Shown one piece after another: positions 8,521 to 17,669 of a stretch of DNA of 64,000 nt. Source of the stretch: Ferruginivarius sediminum (GTDB lineage: Bacteria > Pseudomonadota > Alphaproteobacteria > Kiloniellales > Rhodovibrionaceae); contig NZ_QPMH01000001.1 of NCBI RefSeq assembly GCF_003344765.1, positions 124,001 through 188,000 on the forward strand, in the 5' to 3' direction. The notes beneath the pieces were generated by a model. The model was not told the DNA's origin and did no database searches. It saw nothing but the letters and a program-made list of their open reading frames with translations. The stretch's first letter is position 1. Every line of letters starts with the position of its first letter. A program made the position numbers and the translations under genes.

Positions 8521-10061
8521 GGATGCGTACGACTTCCGGCCTGCTGTACGAGGGTGCCGACTGGAACTTCGACACGCTGCAGCGGACATACGATGCAATC
8601 GAGGAGATCGGTACCGGGGAACTGGGCCTCGACCTCTACCGCAACCAGATCGAGGTGATCACCGCCGAGCAGATGCTGGACGCCTATGCCGGCGTGGGTA
8701 TGCCGGTGATGTATCGCCACTGGTCGTTCGGCAAGCGCTTCGCGCAGAACGATACGCTCTATCGCAAGGGGTTGCGTGGTCTCGCTCTGGAGATCGTCAT
8801 CAACTCCAATCCCAGCATCTGCTACGTCATGGAAGAGAACACCATGACGATGCAGGCGACGGTGCTGGCCCATGCCGCCATGGGCCACAACCATTTCTTC
8901 AAATCGAACCACGCCTTTCAGTCCCGCACCGACGCGAACGCGATCCTCGACTACATCGCGTTTACCAAGCGCTATGTCGCGCGCTGCGAGGAACGCTATG
9001 GCGTCAAGGCGGTCGAGCGCGTCCTGGACGCGGCGCACGCCCTGAGCGACCAGGGCGTGGACCGCTTCGGCCGGCGGGAGCGTCCGCGGATCGGCAAGGA
9101 GCGCGAGCGCGCCATCCAGCGCCTGGAAGAGGCCCAGGCGGACTACAACGACCTCTGGCGCACACTGCCGGCGCGCAAGGCGCGGCCGGAGGTGGACCTG
9201 GACGAGGAAGCGGAGCGCCGCAGCCTCGGCCTGCCCGAGGAGAACCTGCTGTACTTCCTGGAGAAGCACGCCCCGCAACTCAAGGACTGGGAACGCGAGC
9301 TTCTGCGTATCGTGCGCAACATGGCAAGCTACTTCGAGCCGCAGCGCCAGACCAAGGTGATGAACGAGGGGTGCGCCTGCTGGTGCCACTACCAGATCAT
9401 GAACCGCCTGCACCGGCAGGGGCGCATCGACGACTCGGCGATGCTGGAGTTCCTGCACCTCCATTCCAGTGTTGTCTTCCAGCCGGACTTCGACGACCGG
9501 CGCTTTTCCAGCATCAACCCCTATGCGCTGGGTTTCGCCATGATGCGCGACATCGAGCGCATCTGCACCGAGCCCACCGAGGAGGATACCGCCTGGTTCC
9601 CGGACATCGCGGGGAACGGTTGCCCGGTTGAGACGCTGCGGCGGGCATGGACGGATTTCCGGGATGAGAGCTTCATCCGGCAATACCTGTCGCCGCGCGT
9701 TATCCGCGACTTCCACCTCTTCAAGATCGATGACGACGGTGAGTCGCCGGAACTTCGGGTCGCCGCGATTCACGACGAATCGGGTTATAAGCGGATCCGC
9801 CGGTCCCTGGCGACCGCGTACGATCCGGCAACCGACCTGCCCAGGATCGAGATCGTTGATGCCGACATGCAAGGCGGCCGCACGCTGGTGCTTCAGCATA
9901 CCGTGCGCGACGGCCAGGTTCTCGACGCGCTGGAGACACGACGCGTTCTGCGGCACATTGCGGCCCTGTGGGGATACCCGGTGGTCCTTTGCGAGGTGGA
10001 CGCGGACGGCGACCGCGTCTTCGCGGAGCACAAGCTCGATTCCGAGGCACTGATGGCCTAG
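8517..10061 (+). CDS. spoVR: SpoVR family protein
   Basis: A 514-residue homologue of Bacillus SpoVR and E. coli YcgB (about 510 residues). Recognisable features are the start region with WNFDTL, the YRHWSFGKRF segment near residue 70, and the MNEGCACWCHYQIMNRL motif near residues 281-297. The biochemical activity is unknown; in Bacillus it affects spore cortex formation, and in proteobacteria it accompanies the PrkA system. The ATG overlaps the yeaH stop (ATGA). A longer in-frame extension back to 8223 lies wholly inside yeaH and is rejected. It ends the operon; no clear terminator was seen before the convergent gene. Confidence 0.95.
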   Translation: MRMRTTSGLLYEGADWNFDTLQRTYDAIEEIGTGELGLDLYRNQIEVITAEQMLDAYAGVGMPVMYRHWSFGKRFAQNDTLYRKGLRGLALEIVINSNPSICYVMEENTMTMQATVLAHAAMGHNHFFKSNHAFQSRTDANAILDYIAFTKRYVARCEERYGVKAVERVLDAAHALSDQGVDRFGRRERPRIGKERERAIQRLEEAQADYNDLWRTLPARKARPEVDLDEEAERRSLGLPEENLLYFLEKHAPQLKDWERELLRIVRNMASYFEPQRQTKVMNEGCACWCHYQIMNRLHRQGRIDDSAMLEFLHLHSSVVFQPDFDDRRFSSINPYALGFAMMRDIERICTEPTEEDTAWFPDIAGNGCPVETLRRAWTDFRDESFIRQYLSPRVIRDFHLFKIDDDGESPELRVAAIHDESGYKRIRRSLATAYDPATDLPRIEIVDADMQGGRTLVLQHTVRDGQVLDALETRRVLRHIAALWGYPVVLCEVDADGDRVFAEHKLDSEALMA

Positions 10062-10173
10062 CGGCCTGATCGCGAAGCCCGTTGGACTACGATCTTCTTC
10101 CGGTTTACGGGACGCATGAGGACGTTAACGGTCCGCGTCGATCTCGATTTTCGCAGGGGCCGGGGAGAGGGGC

Positions 10174-10626
10174 TTACTTCCCGCGCTTGGCAGCCTGTAT
10201 CATGGTTTCGAGGCGGTTGAGGAAGGCCGAGCGGTCGGATTTGCCGAAGGGCCTGGGCCCGCCCGTGACCTCGCCGGTTTCCCGCAGGGTTTGCATCAGG
10301 TCCCGGTTGGCGAGCGCCATGCCGATCCCCCTTTGGGTGTAAGGCTCGCCGGTCGGCTTGATGGCCCTGGCGCCGCGCTCCAGGCACCGTGCGGCCAGCG
10401 GAATGTCGTTGGTGATACAGATGTCCACGTCCTGGATGCGCTCGGCGATCCAATCGTCTGCGGCGTCCGCGCCCTCGGCGACGAAAACCACTTCGACGAG
10501 GGGGTTCTGGTTGGGGCGGATACCGCCGTCGCTGACGAGATAGGTCTTCAGGCCATGACGCATGGCGACGCGAACGGTCTCGTCCTTGACCGGGCAGGCG
10601 TCCGCGTCGACGTAGATTTCGACCAT
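10174..10626 (-). CDS. YaiI/YqxD family protein (DUF188/UPF0178)
   Basis: A 150-residue protein, the normal length for UPF0178. Diagnostic motifs are YVDADACPVKDE at residues 5-16, then DICITNDIPLA and the C-terminal GGPRPF. The family has a PIN-like fold with conserved Asp residues, so a nuclease activity is often suspected but not shown. It is transcribed leftwards, convergent with spoVR and divergent from the isomerase gene at 10890. Confidence 0.93.
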   Translation of the reverse strand: MVEIYVDADACPVKDETVRVAMRHGLKTYLVSDGGIRPNQNPLVEVVFVAEGADAADDWIAERIQDVDICITNDIPLAARCLERGARAIKPTGEPYTQRGIGMALANRDLMQTLRETGEVTGGPRPFGKSDRSAFLNRLETMIQAAKRGK

Positions 10627-10889
10627 TCGGGCTCGCTGTCTGGATGGCTTGGCCGTTCGTAACGCCCGTGGGTTTTAAATCCGATTGCCGCCGTTGTCAG
10701 CCCTGCGGGGTATGTCTTGCCGTTGCTTGCGGTCGATGTGCGTTGCATATGAGGAAGGCGCCAATAACGCCGAGCAGCGCGCTGCCATCCTGCGCCGAAG
10801 CAACTGACGACTTCACCTCCCTGCATTGCGCCGATAAAACCGATGCGGCCGTCGAATTCCTCGACGGGCCGCCGAAGGGACAGGTGCGC

Positions 10890-11672
10890 ATGCCGAAGTT
10901 CGCCGCCAACCTTAGTTGGATGTACACGGAGCACGAGCTTCCCGACCGCTTTCAGGCGGCGGCCGAGGCGGGATTCCCCGCCGTCGAGATGCAGCTTCCC
11001 TACGACCATGCGCCGGAAGAGTTGGCCCGGCGGCTCCGGGCGGCGGGCCTGAAGATGGTGATGTTCAACGCCCCACCGGGCGACATGGCGGCCGGCGAGT
11101 ATGGCCTCTCGGGCCTGCCGGGGCATGAGGGGGAGTTCCGCGAGAGTGTCGGGCGGGCACTGGAATACGCCGAGGCGCTGGGCGCGCAAGCGATCCACGT
11201 CTTGGCCGGGATCGTGCCGGCGGGCGAGACGCGGTCGCGGTGCCTTGGCACCTACCTCGATAATCTCGCCTGGGCGGCCGAGACATGTGCCAAGGCGGGT
11301 GTGGGGGTCCTGATCGAGCCGATCAACACTTTCGAGCGGCCCGGTTATCTGACGACGAGGACGGAGGAGGGGCGGGACGCGGTCGAGAAGGTCGGGCACC
11401 CCAATGTCGCCATCCAGTACGATTTCCACAACGCGCAGCTTATGGAAGGCAACCTGACCCGGACACTGAAGGCGCATATCGGGCGGATCGGCCACATGCA
11501 GATCGCGGGCGTGCCCGACCGCACGCCGCCGGACGAGGGAGAAATGAACTATCCTTATCTCTTCCGTCTCGTGGACGAGCTTGGCTACGACGGCTGGATC
11601 GGTTGCGAATACCGGCCGCGCGGGCGAACGCCCGACAGTCTGGGCTGGGCCGCGCCATACGGGATCGGATAG
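10890..11672 (+). CDS. hyi: Hydroxypyruvate isomerase-like TIM-barrel protein
   Basis: A 260-residue xylose-isomerase-like barrel. The start MPKFAANLSWMYTEH, the VLIEPINTFERPGY segment with the metal-binding Glu, the later IQYDFHNAQLMEG and the C-terminal GCEYRPRG are typical of Hyi/OtnI-type enzymes. These interconvert hydroxypyruvate and tartronate semialdehyde or related 2-keto acids. The ATG at 10890 is chosen because it follows GAAGGGACAGG and gives the family N-terminus; an upstream in-frame ATG at 10644 adds unrelated sequence. No glyoxylate or glycerate genes are adjacent, so the exact substrate is open. Confidence 0.85.
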   Translation: MPKFAANLSWMYTEHELPDRFQAAAEAGFPAVEMQLPYDHAPEELARRLRAAGLKMVMFNAPPGDMAAGEYGLSGLPGHEGEFRESVGRALEYAEALGAQAIHVLAGIVPAGETRSRCLGTYLDNLAWAAETCAKAGVGVLIEPINTFERPGYLTTRTEEGRDAVEKVGHPNVAIQYDFHNAQLMEGNLTRTLKAHIGRIGHMQIAGVPDRTPPDEGEMNYPYLFRLVDELGYDGWIGCEYRPRGRTPDSLGWAAPYGIG

Positions 11673-11699
11673 CCCCGAAATGCCGCGGGCGGGCTGGCG

Positions 11700-12923
11700 T
11701 CACCCGCATGGCGCGGTGCCGCGCAGGCAGGCGATCATGGCATCGACGGCCTGGATCTGCTTGGCGGACTTGCGGAAATAGCCGTCGCCGCTGTAGCCCC
11801 ACCAGTCCCAGCACCCGCGTGGGTTCTTGTCCAGGGCACTTGCGTCTCCCCATGCGGTCGCCTGCGGATAGAGCACGACGATGCCGTAGGCTTCCGCCCA
11901 TTCGTTGTAACCGCCGTCCTCATGAAAGAACAGCAGCGGGCAATTCCCGCCATTCTCGCAGGCTTGGCGGACCGCGGCTTCGTGCTGGCGACAGCCGTGG
12001 AAAGCGATATGCAGCGGGCAGGGGACCCCATCCCGGCAGGCGTCCGGGACGTAGATGTGGCCCTGCGTGTTCAGGCTGACGCTGTCATCCCCGGCGTCGA
12101 AGAACGGCCGCTGGTCGAACGCTCGCAGCGAGCCGCCGTCCCATGCGCCATAAGCGGGCTTTCCCGGCGGCCCGCCGGCTGGCCCCTTGAGGTCGTGAAT
12201 GAAGGCGAGCAGTTGGCCGGCCGCGTCGAAGCCGCAGTCGTTGATGAACGGCGGCCCGTATTCCAGGCAGCGGTCGGCTTCGCCGGGAATATCCACGACC
12301 ATGCCGTGCTCGACGGTCCAGCCGTCCTCGTAGGCGAGTAGTGACGGCGGGTTGTCGACTTCGTCCTGGCTGTAAAGCTCCAGGTAGAAGTCGCGCAGAT
12401 CGTCGGTGATTTCCTGCCGCATCAGGCTGTCCTCCAGGCCGGAGAACAGCCACACGCGGTCGCCCTTCAGGCCGCTCAACGGATCGATGCGCCCGGCCAA
12501 GGCCTCGTCGACGGCGGTGTCCAGCGCGTCCCGATGGTCGGGCGGCCCGAAATAGGCGCCCATCAACCCGTATTCCAGTCGCGCCGCCGCCGTACACATA
12601 TGGATCGCCTGACAACTGTCGTGCGGCATCCAGAACCCCGGCCAACCGGGCGCGAAATCGCACCAGAAACTGGTGGTCCGCGCGCAGGCATAGGGGCCGC
12701 CCGCGATAATCCCGGCACCGATCAGCTTGGTCGAATGCGCCAAATGGTATTGCCCGGCCATATAGCCGCCGGAGGAGACGCCGGACACCGATATCGCGCC
12801 GCCATCCACGGAAACGCCCAGGTCGTCGCGAATATCCCGCAGCGTCTCCTGCGCACGTGCCGCGCCGGGCAGGGCATTCAACAGGAGAAGCAGCACCGTG
12901 CAAGCCACGTAAAGCTGTCGCAT
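11700..12923 (-). CDS. Secreted esterase, short-chain PHA depolymerase-like
   Basis: A 407-residue alpha/beta hydrolase with a signal peptide (cleavage after about Ala24, AARA/QE). The lipase box is GVSSG at residues 48-52 with Ser50 as predicted nucleophile, in GVSSGGYMA as in the extracellular type 2 polyhydroxyalkanoate depolymerases. The protein is rich in paired cysteines, consistent with periplasmic or extracellular disulfides. LHIAFHGCRQ near residue 295 lies in the second half. The substrate could be a short-chain polyester or another ester. The ATG at 12923 follows AAGGGAAGAG; a longer frame to 13061 has no leader logic. It stands alone between minus-strand neighbours. Confidence 0.88.
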   Translation of the reverse strand: MRQLYVACTVLLLLLNALPGAARAQETLRDIRDDLGVSVDGGAISVSGVSSGGYMAGQYHLAHSTKLIGAGIIAGGPYACARTTSFWCDFAPGWPGFWMPHDSCQAIHMCTAAARLEYGLMGAYFGPPDHRDALDTAVDEALAGRIDPLSGLKGDRVWLFSGLEDSLMRQEITDDLRDFYLELYSQDEVDNPPSLLAYEDGWTVEHGMVVDIPGEADRCLEYGPPFINDCGFDAAGQLLAFIHDLKGPAGGPPGKPAYGAWDGGSLRAFDQRPFFDAGDDSVSLNTQGHIYVPDACRDGVPCPLHIAFHGCRQHEAAVRQACENGGNCPLLFFHEDGGYNEWAEAYGIVVLYPQATAWGDASALDKNPRGCWDWWGYSGDGYFRKSAKQIQAVDAMIACLRGTAPCG

Positions 12924-13046
12924 CGCTCTTCCCTTGGCGGTCGAGGGGCGGGGAATTATCGCAATCGCGCCACTTCCGGATAACGCCTGGGGTTGGCTTC
13001 CGGCTGCAAGCGTGATGGCGTCGAATGGGAAGAGATCGTAACGAAA

Positions 13047-13084
13047 CGAAAAGGCCCTCACCGGCGCGGGGCCGAGGGGCTTTT
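13047..13084 (-). terminator. Likely terminator after the sulfotransferase-SDR unit
   Basis: On the minus strand, AAAAGCCCCTC and GAGGGCCTTTT form a nine-pair stem with one mismatch, ending in a short T tract. It lies about 45 bases after the SDR stop codon at 13131 and before the esterase start, which separates the two units. Confidence 0.6.
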
Positions 13085-13130
13085 GTCGTAAGGACGGTGT
13101 AATTTAAATTGAAAAAACAATGACTTAGCG

Positions 13131-14126
13131 CTAGTGCTTATCAGGGGACTCCTGACGCAGCCACGCAACGGTGTCGTGCAGCGTTTCCGCGAGCGGGCGA
13201 GGGGCGAGACCCAGTTCGTCGCGTGCCTTGCTGTTGTCAAACGGGTGTTGGCGACAGGCAATGTCGACGCCGTCGCGCGGCGCCGTCGGCGGGCGATGCG
13301 TGATCCGGTCGGCGACGGCCTCGTCAACCCGCGCAAAGGCGCGGGCCAGGGTGCGCGGCACCCGTCGATGCGGCATCGCCCGGTCCGCCAGGGGTGTCAG
13401 TTCGGCCAACAGCGCGCTCATGGTGCGGTTGTGCCCTGAAAGCAGGTAGCGTTCGCCGAGCCGCCCGCGTTCGGCGGCGAGGACATGCCCCTCGGCAGCG
13501 TCGCGGGCATCGACGATGTTCAGCATCACCTCGGCATAGGCAGGCGTGCGACCCGCCAGCAGGTCCGCGATCATCCGCGTCGGCGGCGTCCGCGAGACAT
13601 CGCCGGGGCCCACCGGCATCGTCGGGATGACCGAGCAGGCGGGCAGGTCCTCCCCGGCGGCGGCCAGCACTGCCAGCTCAGCCGCGCGCTTGCTGCGGGC
13701 ATAGGGGCCGATCACCTGATGCACGCCAAGCTCCACCGTCTCGTCCAGGCGCGGCGGCACCGGCACCCCCTTTTGCGGCACCAGCACGACCTCCGAGGAT
13801 GTATAAACGAAGGCCCGCAGCGATGGGCACGCCCGCGCCGCCGCCAGCACCGTTTCCGTGCCGCCGCGGTTGACGCGGTCAAACACGGTCTTGTCACGGG
13901 CCCAGAGTTCGGGAATCGCGGCCAGATGGAAGACCCGCTCCACACCCTGCATTGCCCGCGCGACCGTTCCCGCGTCGGTGATCTGCCCGACCACGCACTG
14001 GACCTCGCCCGGCAGATCGGACGCGTGGCGTATGTCGAGGACCCGCACGCCCCGGCCCCGCGCCAGCAGAGCATGGACCACGTGCCGCCCGAGGAAGCCG
14101 GCGCCGCCGGTGACGAGATCGATCAA
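13131..14126 (-). CDS. Extended SDR, 3-beta-hydroxysteroid dehydrogenase/epimerase-like
   Basis: A 331-residue NAD(P)-dependent extended short-chain dehydrogenase. The nucleotide-binding motif GGAGFLG is at residues 7-13 and the catalytic YARSK at 142-146, with a Ser/Thr pair (YTSSE) near 108-112. The fold family includes sugar epimerases, 3-beta-HSD/sterol dehydrogenases and the hopanoid-cluster protein HpnA. It is near the hopanoid genes but not clearly HpnA by motif, so no symbol is given. The start is the TTG at 14126: it forms a TTGA overlap with the stop of the upstream sulfotransferase and puts the Rossmann motif at the N-terminus. A 601-residue reading in the same frame is an overrun across the sulfotransferase. 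Confidence 0.85.
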   Translation of the reverse strand: MIDLVTGGAGFLGRHVVHALLARGRGVRVLDIRHASDLPGEVQCVVGQITDAGTVARAMQGVERVFHLAAIPELWARDKTVFDRVNRGGTETVLAAARACPSLRAFVYTSSEVVLVPQKGVPVPPRLDETVELGVHQVIGPYARSKRAAELAVLAAAGEDLPACSVIPTMPVGPGDVSRTPPTRMIADLLAGRTPAYAEVMLNIVDARDAAEGHVLAAERGRLGERYLLSGHNRTMSALLAELTPLADRAMPHRRVPRTLARAFARVDEAVADRITHRPPTAPRDGVDIACRQHPFDNSKARDELGLAPRPLAETLHDTVAWLRQESPDKH

Positions 14127-15244
14127 CTTCCGGCTCCCTCGCGGTTCGCGACGGGCCGAGCATAACCCCAGTGTTCGAGCTGCCGGCCCCAGTGGTGCTC
14201 CACGATCTCCGCGACCTCGGGCGGCACGCTTCGGGTCTGCTTGCGGTAGCCCGAAACGCTGTCCAGGTGGCGCTTCGCGGCGGAGACAAGGCCCTCCGGG
14301 TCGGCGAGGCCCAAGCGGTCGGCGATGGCCGCGACGGTGCCAAGCGGATCGGCTTCCAGCGTCTCGAAGCGGACTTCGATGAAACGGTCGGAGGCAAGCT
14401 CGCAGCTGTCGGATACGAGCGCATCCATCATCCGCGGATAGCTTTCCAGGATCACCGCCTCGACCTCCGCCGGGTCCCAGTCCTGCAGGGCGACCATGTC
14501 CAGCAGCGCGGCGAACATTCGCTGCGTCGACTGGTATACGTGGTAGGGATTGCGCACGATATGAACGAAACGGGCGTCCGGCCAGACCGCCCGCAACTGC
14601 CGGATCTTCGCCGTATGCGCCGGGTTCTTGATCAGCACCTGCCGGCCACCGGCGTTCAGCGAGACTTTCTCCGTGAACAGCCGCAGCGCACGTTGCCAGC
14701 CGGCGACCTCCGCCGGCGTGCAGCCGTCGAAGAACAGGCCGCGCCGCATCTGCTCCCTGAATCGCCGGGGGAAATAGACGCCGTGGTAATAGGAAGGCCG
14801 CGTCATCGACGCCAGCGCGATCTCGTCCTCCTGCGGGGCGTTCGGCGTGACCGTCATCGCGTCGATGCCCCGCTCGTCCGGGATCGCCCTGTGCAGCAGC
14901 GGACGAAGCGCCCGTCCCAGCAACAGGAAATCCCACGGCATCCCCGTTGGCACCGGCGCCGCGTAGGTCAGGCCGGGCGCCCCGCTCAACAGGTTGAAAA
15001 GATGCGTGGTGCCGGAACGCCAGTGACCCAGGATGAAAATCGGGGCCGGCATCTGCGCACGCGCCTCTGCGCGCACCTCGACGTACGCCCGTTCCAGCCC
15101 TGTCGAGGGCAGGCGTAGCAGGGCGGACGCCACCATGCCGGACAACGCGGGAAGGAACTTCGCGCGCGGTGAGCCGTTTTGCATGAGGACCCGGAAGAGT
15201 GTGGCTGGGTCGGCGCCGGTCAATGGATGAATGGGGCGCGTCAT
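14123..15244 (-). CDS. PAPS-dependent sulfotransferase family protein
   Basis: A 373-residue sulfotransferase. The 5'-phosphosulfate loop GHWRSGTT is at residues 73-80 (hydrophobic strand IFIL before it). The 3'-phosphate-binding motif [13 protein letters not shown] is at 228-240. Such enzymes move sulfate from PAPS to hydroxyls on lipids, sugars or tyrosines; the substrate here is unknown. The N-terminal 65 residues contain an amphipathic stretch that might touch membranes. It is the first gene of a coupled pair with the SDR and is transcribed away from ispH-hpnH-dxs. The pairing of a sulfotransferase with a sterol-dehydrogenase-like SDR beside hopanoid genes is discussed among the findings. 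Confidence 0.9.
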   Translation of the reverse strand: MTRPIHPLTGADPATLFRVLMQNGSPRAKFLPALSGMVASALLRLPSTGLERAYVEVRAEARAQMPAPIFILGHWRSGTTHLFNLLSGAPGLTYAAPVPTGMPWDFLLLGRALRPLLHRAIPDERGIDAMTVTPNAPQEDEIALASMTRPSYYHGVYFPRRFREQMRRGLFFDGCTPAEVAGWQRALRLFTEKVSLNAGGRQVLIKNPAHTAKIRQLRAVWPDARFVHIVRNPYHVYQSTQRMFAALLDMVALQDWDPAEVEAVILESYPRMMDALVSDSCELASDRFIEVRFETLEADPLGTVAAIADRLGLADPEGLVSAAKRHLDSVSGYRKQTRSVPPEVAEIVEHHWGRQLEHWGYARPVANREGAGS

Positions 15245-15432
15245 ACGGCTCTCATCCTGTCCTTGCGTCCTCTTGCCGGGAGCACGCGGGGCATCCGACG
15301 TTCTGGTCGCACGAGCGCGGACGGCTGTCGAGTTTTCACGACGATGTCATTGGCTTGCGTGATGCACATATCGTTAGGGTCGAATATAAAACCGGCGCCC
15401 GTACGGACGGCAAGAGAAAGGGTTGTTCGCCG
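15245..15432. promoter_or_regulatory. Divergent control region between the sulfotransferase and ispH
   Basis: The 188 bases separate two outward-reading units, so both promoters should lie here. The stretch CGAATATAAAACC near 15380-15393 is the only A/T-rich patch and might be part of the ispH promoter. AGAAAGG at about 15415-15421 is a plausible though distant ribosome-binding site for ispH. No operator repeat was found. Confidence 0.4.
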
Positions 15433-16407
15433 ATGAGCAACGAGATCCAGGCCGGCTCCGCCTTGAAGAACGGGTCGCTTCGCGTCCTGCTGGCCAAGCC
15501 GCGCGGCTTCTGCGCGGGTGTCGAGCGGGCCATCGACATCGTCGAGCGGGCGCTGCGGGTGTACGGCCCGCCGGTGTATGTACGTCACGAGATCGTACAC
15601 AATCAGCGGGTGGTGGAGAGCCTGCGGGCCAAGGGTGCGCGCTTCGTGCAGGAAGTGAACGAGGTGCCGGCGGGGGCTGTCACCGTCTTTTCCGCCCATG
15701 GCGTGGCCCGCAAGGTCGAGACGGATGCCGCCGCCGGCGGGCTGAAGGTCATCGACGCGACCTGTCCGCTTGTCGCCAAGGTGCACAAGGAAGGGCAGCG
15801 CTACGCCGGTCAGGGCTGCGAGGTCGTGCTGATCGGCCACCGCGGTCATCCCGAGGTGGAAGGCACGCTGGGTCGCGTGTCCGGGCCGGTGCATCTGGTG
15901 AGCACGGTGGCGGAGGCCGAGGCCTTGCTCCCGACGGATGGCGGACGGCTGGCCTATGTCACGCAGACCACGCTCAGCGTGGACGACACTCGCGACATCA
16001 TCGCCGTGCTGCGGCGCCGTTTTCCGGCGATCCAGGGGCCGGACGTGCGGGACATCTGCTATGCGACGCAAAACCGGCAGACCGCGGTCCGCGCGCTCGC
16101 CAGCGAAAGCGATGTGGTGCTTGTCGTGGGGGCACCGAACAGTTCCAATTCCAACCGGTTGCGGGAAATCGCCGAGGTCTGCGGCCGTCCCGCCTACTTG
16201 GTGCCGGACGCCGGCGGCCTCAATCCCGAGTGGCTGGGCGGCGCCGGGACCGTGGGTATCACCGCCGGTGCCTCGGCCCCGGAACAGCTGGTTCAGGAGT
16301 TGATCGCCGCGATTGCCGCGCGTTACCACGTATCCCTCGAAACGCTGCCTGGCGTCGAGGAGCATGTGCGGTTCCGCATGCCGGCAGACCTGGCCCATCC
16401 GGTTTGA
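15433..16407 (+). CDS. ispH: 4-hydroxy-3-methylbut-2-enyl diphosphate reductase
   Basis: A 324-residue IspH/LytB, last enzyme of the MEP pathway, making IPP and DMAPP through a [4Fe-4S] cluster. The three cluster cysteines are Cys27 (PRGFCAGV), Cys111 (DATCPLV) and Cys209 ([10 protein letters not shown]). HEIVHNQ and SAHGV are also in place. The ATG at 15433 gives a short leader before the conserved [10 protein letters not shown]; an earlier in-frame ATG at 15199 would run into the sulfotransferase gene. It is the first gene of the rightward ispH-hpnH-dxs unit and supplies C5 units for squalene and hopanoids. Confidence 0.97.
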   Translation: MSNEIQAGSALKNGSLRVLLAKPRGFCAGVERAIDIVERALRVYGPPVYVRHEIVHNQRVVESLRAKGARFVQEVNEVPAGAVTVFSAHGVARKVETDAAAGGLKVIDATCPLVAKVHKEGQRYAGQGCEVVLIGHRGHPEVEGTLGRVSGPVHLVSTVAEAEALLPTDGGRLAYVTQTTLSVDDTRDIIAVLRRRFPAIQGPDVRDICYATQNRQTAVRALASESDVVLVVGAPNSSNSNRLREIAEVCGRPAYLVPDAGGLNPEWLGGAGTVGITAGASAPEQLVQELIAAIAARYHVSLETLPGVEEHVRFRMPADLAHPV

Positions 16408-16459
16408 CGCCCGCGACAACGCGCCAGATTAACGCCAGGCAGATCAGTCAGGAGGCATC

Positions 16460-17641
16460 GTGTCCGTCCCGCTTCGCCAACAGATCCGAGTCGGCGCTTA
16501 CATCGTGAAGCAGCGCGTGCGTGGGCGGAAGCGCTATCCGCTGGTGCTGATGCTCGAGCCGCTGTTCCGCTGCAACCTGGCCTGCCCCGGTTGCGGCAAG
16601 ATCGATTACCCGCAGCCGATTCTCAATCGGCGCCTGTCGGTGCGGGAATGCATCGACGCCGCCGAGGAATGCGGCGCGCCCGTGGTTTCCATTCCCGGCG
16701 GCGAGCCCTTGATCCACAAGGAGATCGACCAGGTCGTCCACGAGCTGACGAAACGCAGGTTCTTCGTCTACCTGTGCACGAACGCGCTGCTGCTGCGCAA
16801 GAAACTGCACCTATTCCAGCCGAACCCTTACCTGACATTCTCGGTCCATCTCGACGGCCTGAAGGACGAGCACGACCAGGCCGTGGCCCAGGAGGGCGTG
16901 TTCGAAACCGCCGTCACCGCGATCAAGGAGGCGCGCGAAAAAGGTTTCCGCGTCACGGTGAACACCACGCTGTTCGACAACGCCACCGCCGGCCGCGTCG
17001 CGGATTTCCTGGATTACGTGAACGAGCTCGGCGTCGAGGGGGTCACCATCTCGCCGGGCTACGCCTACGAGCGCGCGCCCGATCAGGAGCATTTCCTGAA
17101 CCGCGCGCAGACCAAGCAACTCTTCCGCGACATCTTCAAACGCGGTAAAGGTCGGAAATGGGAGTTCGCGCAGTCCAGCCTGTTCCTGGATTTTCTCGCC
17201 GGAAACCAGGACTACCGCTGTACGCCTTGGAGCAATCCGACGCGCAATATCTTCGGCTGGCAGCGGCCGTGTTATCTGCTGAACGAAGGCTATGCCGGTT
17301 CGTTCGACGAGCTGATGGGCGAAACCCAGTGGTCGGCCTATGGCACCGGGAACTACGAGAAGTGCGCCAACTGCATGGTCCACTGTGGCTACGAAGGCAC
17401 GGCGGTGGAGGATGCGGTGCGCAACCCGCTGAAGGCGTTGTGGGTCCGTTTGCGCGGCGTGCGCACGACAGGACCGATGGTGCCGGAAATCCCCCTCGAC
17501 AATCAGCGGCGGGCGGAATACCCCTTCGAGGAAATCGTTACCGAGTTCACGCCCTCGAACGATATCGACCGAACATCGACGCGCCAGACCCGGCCGGATA
17601 CCACCGTGCAGGACGGGCCGGACGCGCGCCGAGCCGGCTGA
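16460..17641 (+). CDS. hpnH: Adenosyl-hopene transferase HpnH (radical SAM)
   Basis: A 393-residue B12-independent-type radical SAM protein that joins a 5'-deoxyadenosyl group to diploptene, the first step of the C35 hopanoid side chain. The cluster motif CNLACPGC is at residues 38-45. [12 protein letters not shown] and TNALLL follow, and a C-terminal cysteine group ([13 protein letters not shown]) is typical of the family's extra domain. The GTG start at 16460 follows GGAGG and gives the family N-terminus [12 protein letters not shown]. It sits between ispH and dxs, 52 and 28 bases from its neighbours, so the three are probably one operon. Confidence 0.97.
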   Translation: MSVPLRQQIRVGAYIVKQRVRGRKRYPLVLMLEPLFRCNLACPGCGKIDYPQPILNRRLSVRECIDAAEECGAPVVSIPGGEPLIHKEIDQVVHELTKRRFFVYLCTNALLLRKKLHLFQPNPYLTFSVHLDGLKDEHDQAVAQEGVFETAVTAIKEAREKGFRVTVNTTLFDNATAGRVADFLDYVNELGVEGVTISPGYAYERAPDQEHFLNRAQTKQLFRDIFKRGKGRKWEFAQSSLFLDFLAGNQDYRCTPWSNPTRNIFGWQRPCYLLNEGYAGSFDELMGETQWSAYGTGNYEKCANCMVHCGYEGTAVEDAVRNPLKALWVRLRGVRTTGPMVPEIPLDNQRRAEYPFEEIVTEFTPSNDIDRTSTRQTRPDTTVQDGPDARRAG

Positions 17642-17669
17642 CGGGCCGCGTGTAACCAGCGAGGAGCAT

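Noticed and set aside
8472..10031. 519-codon open frame on the minus strand
   Set aside because: Antisense shadow of spoVR, which has clear family motifs.
13131..14936. 601-codon frame that would fuse the SDR to an N-terminal 270-residue domain
   Set aside because: The extra part lies out of frame inside the sulfotransferase gene, which has both PAPS motifs; a TTG start in a TTGA overlap explains the SDR.
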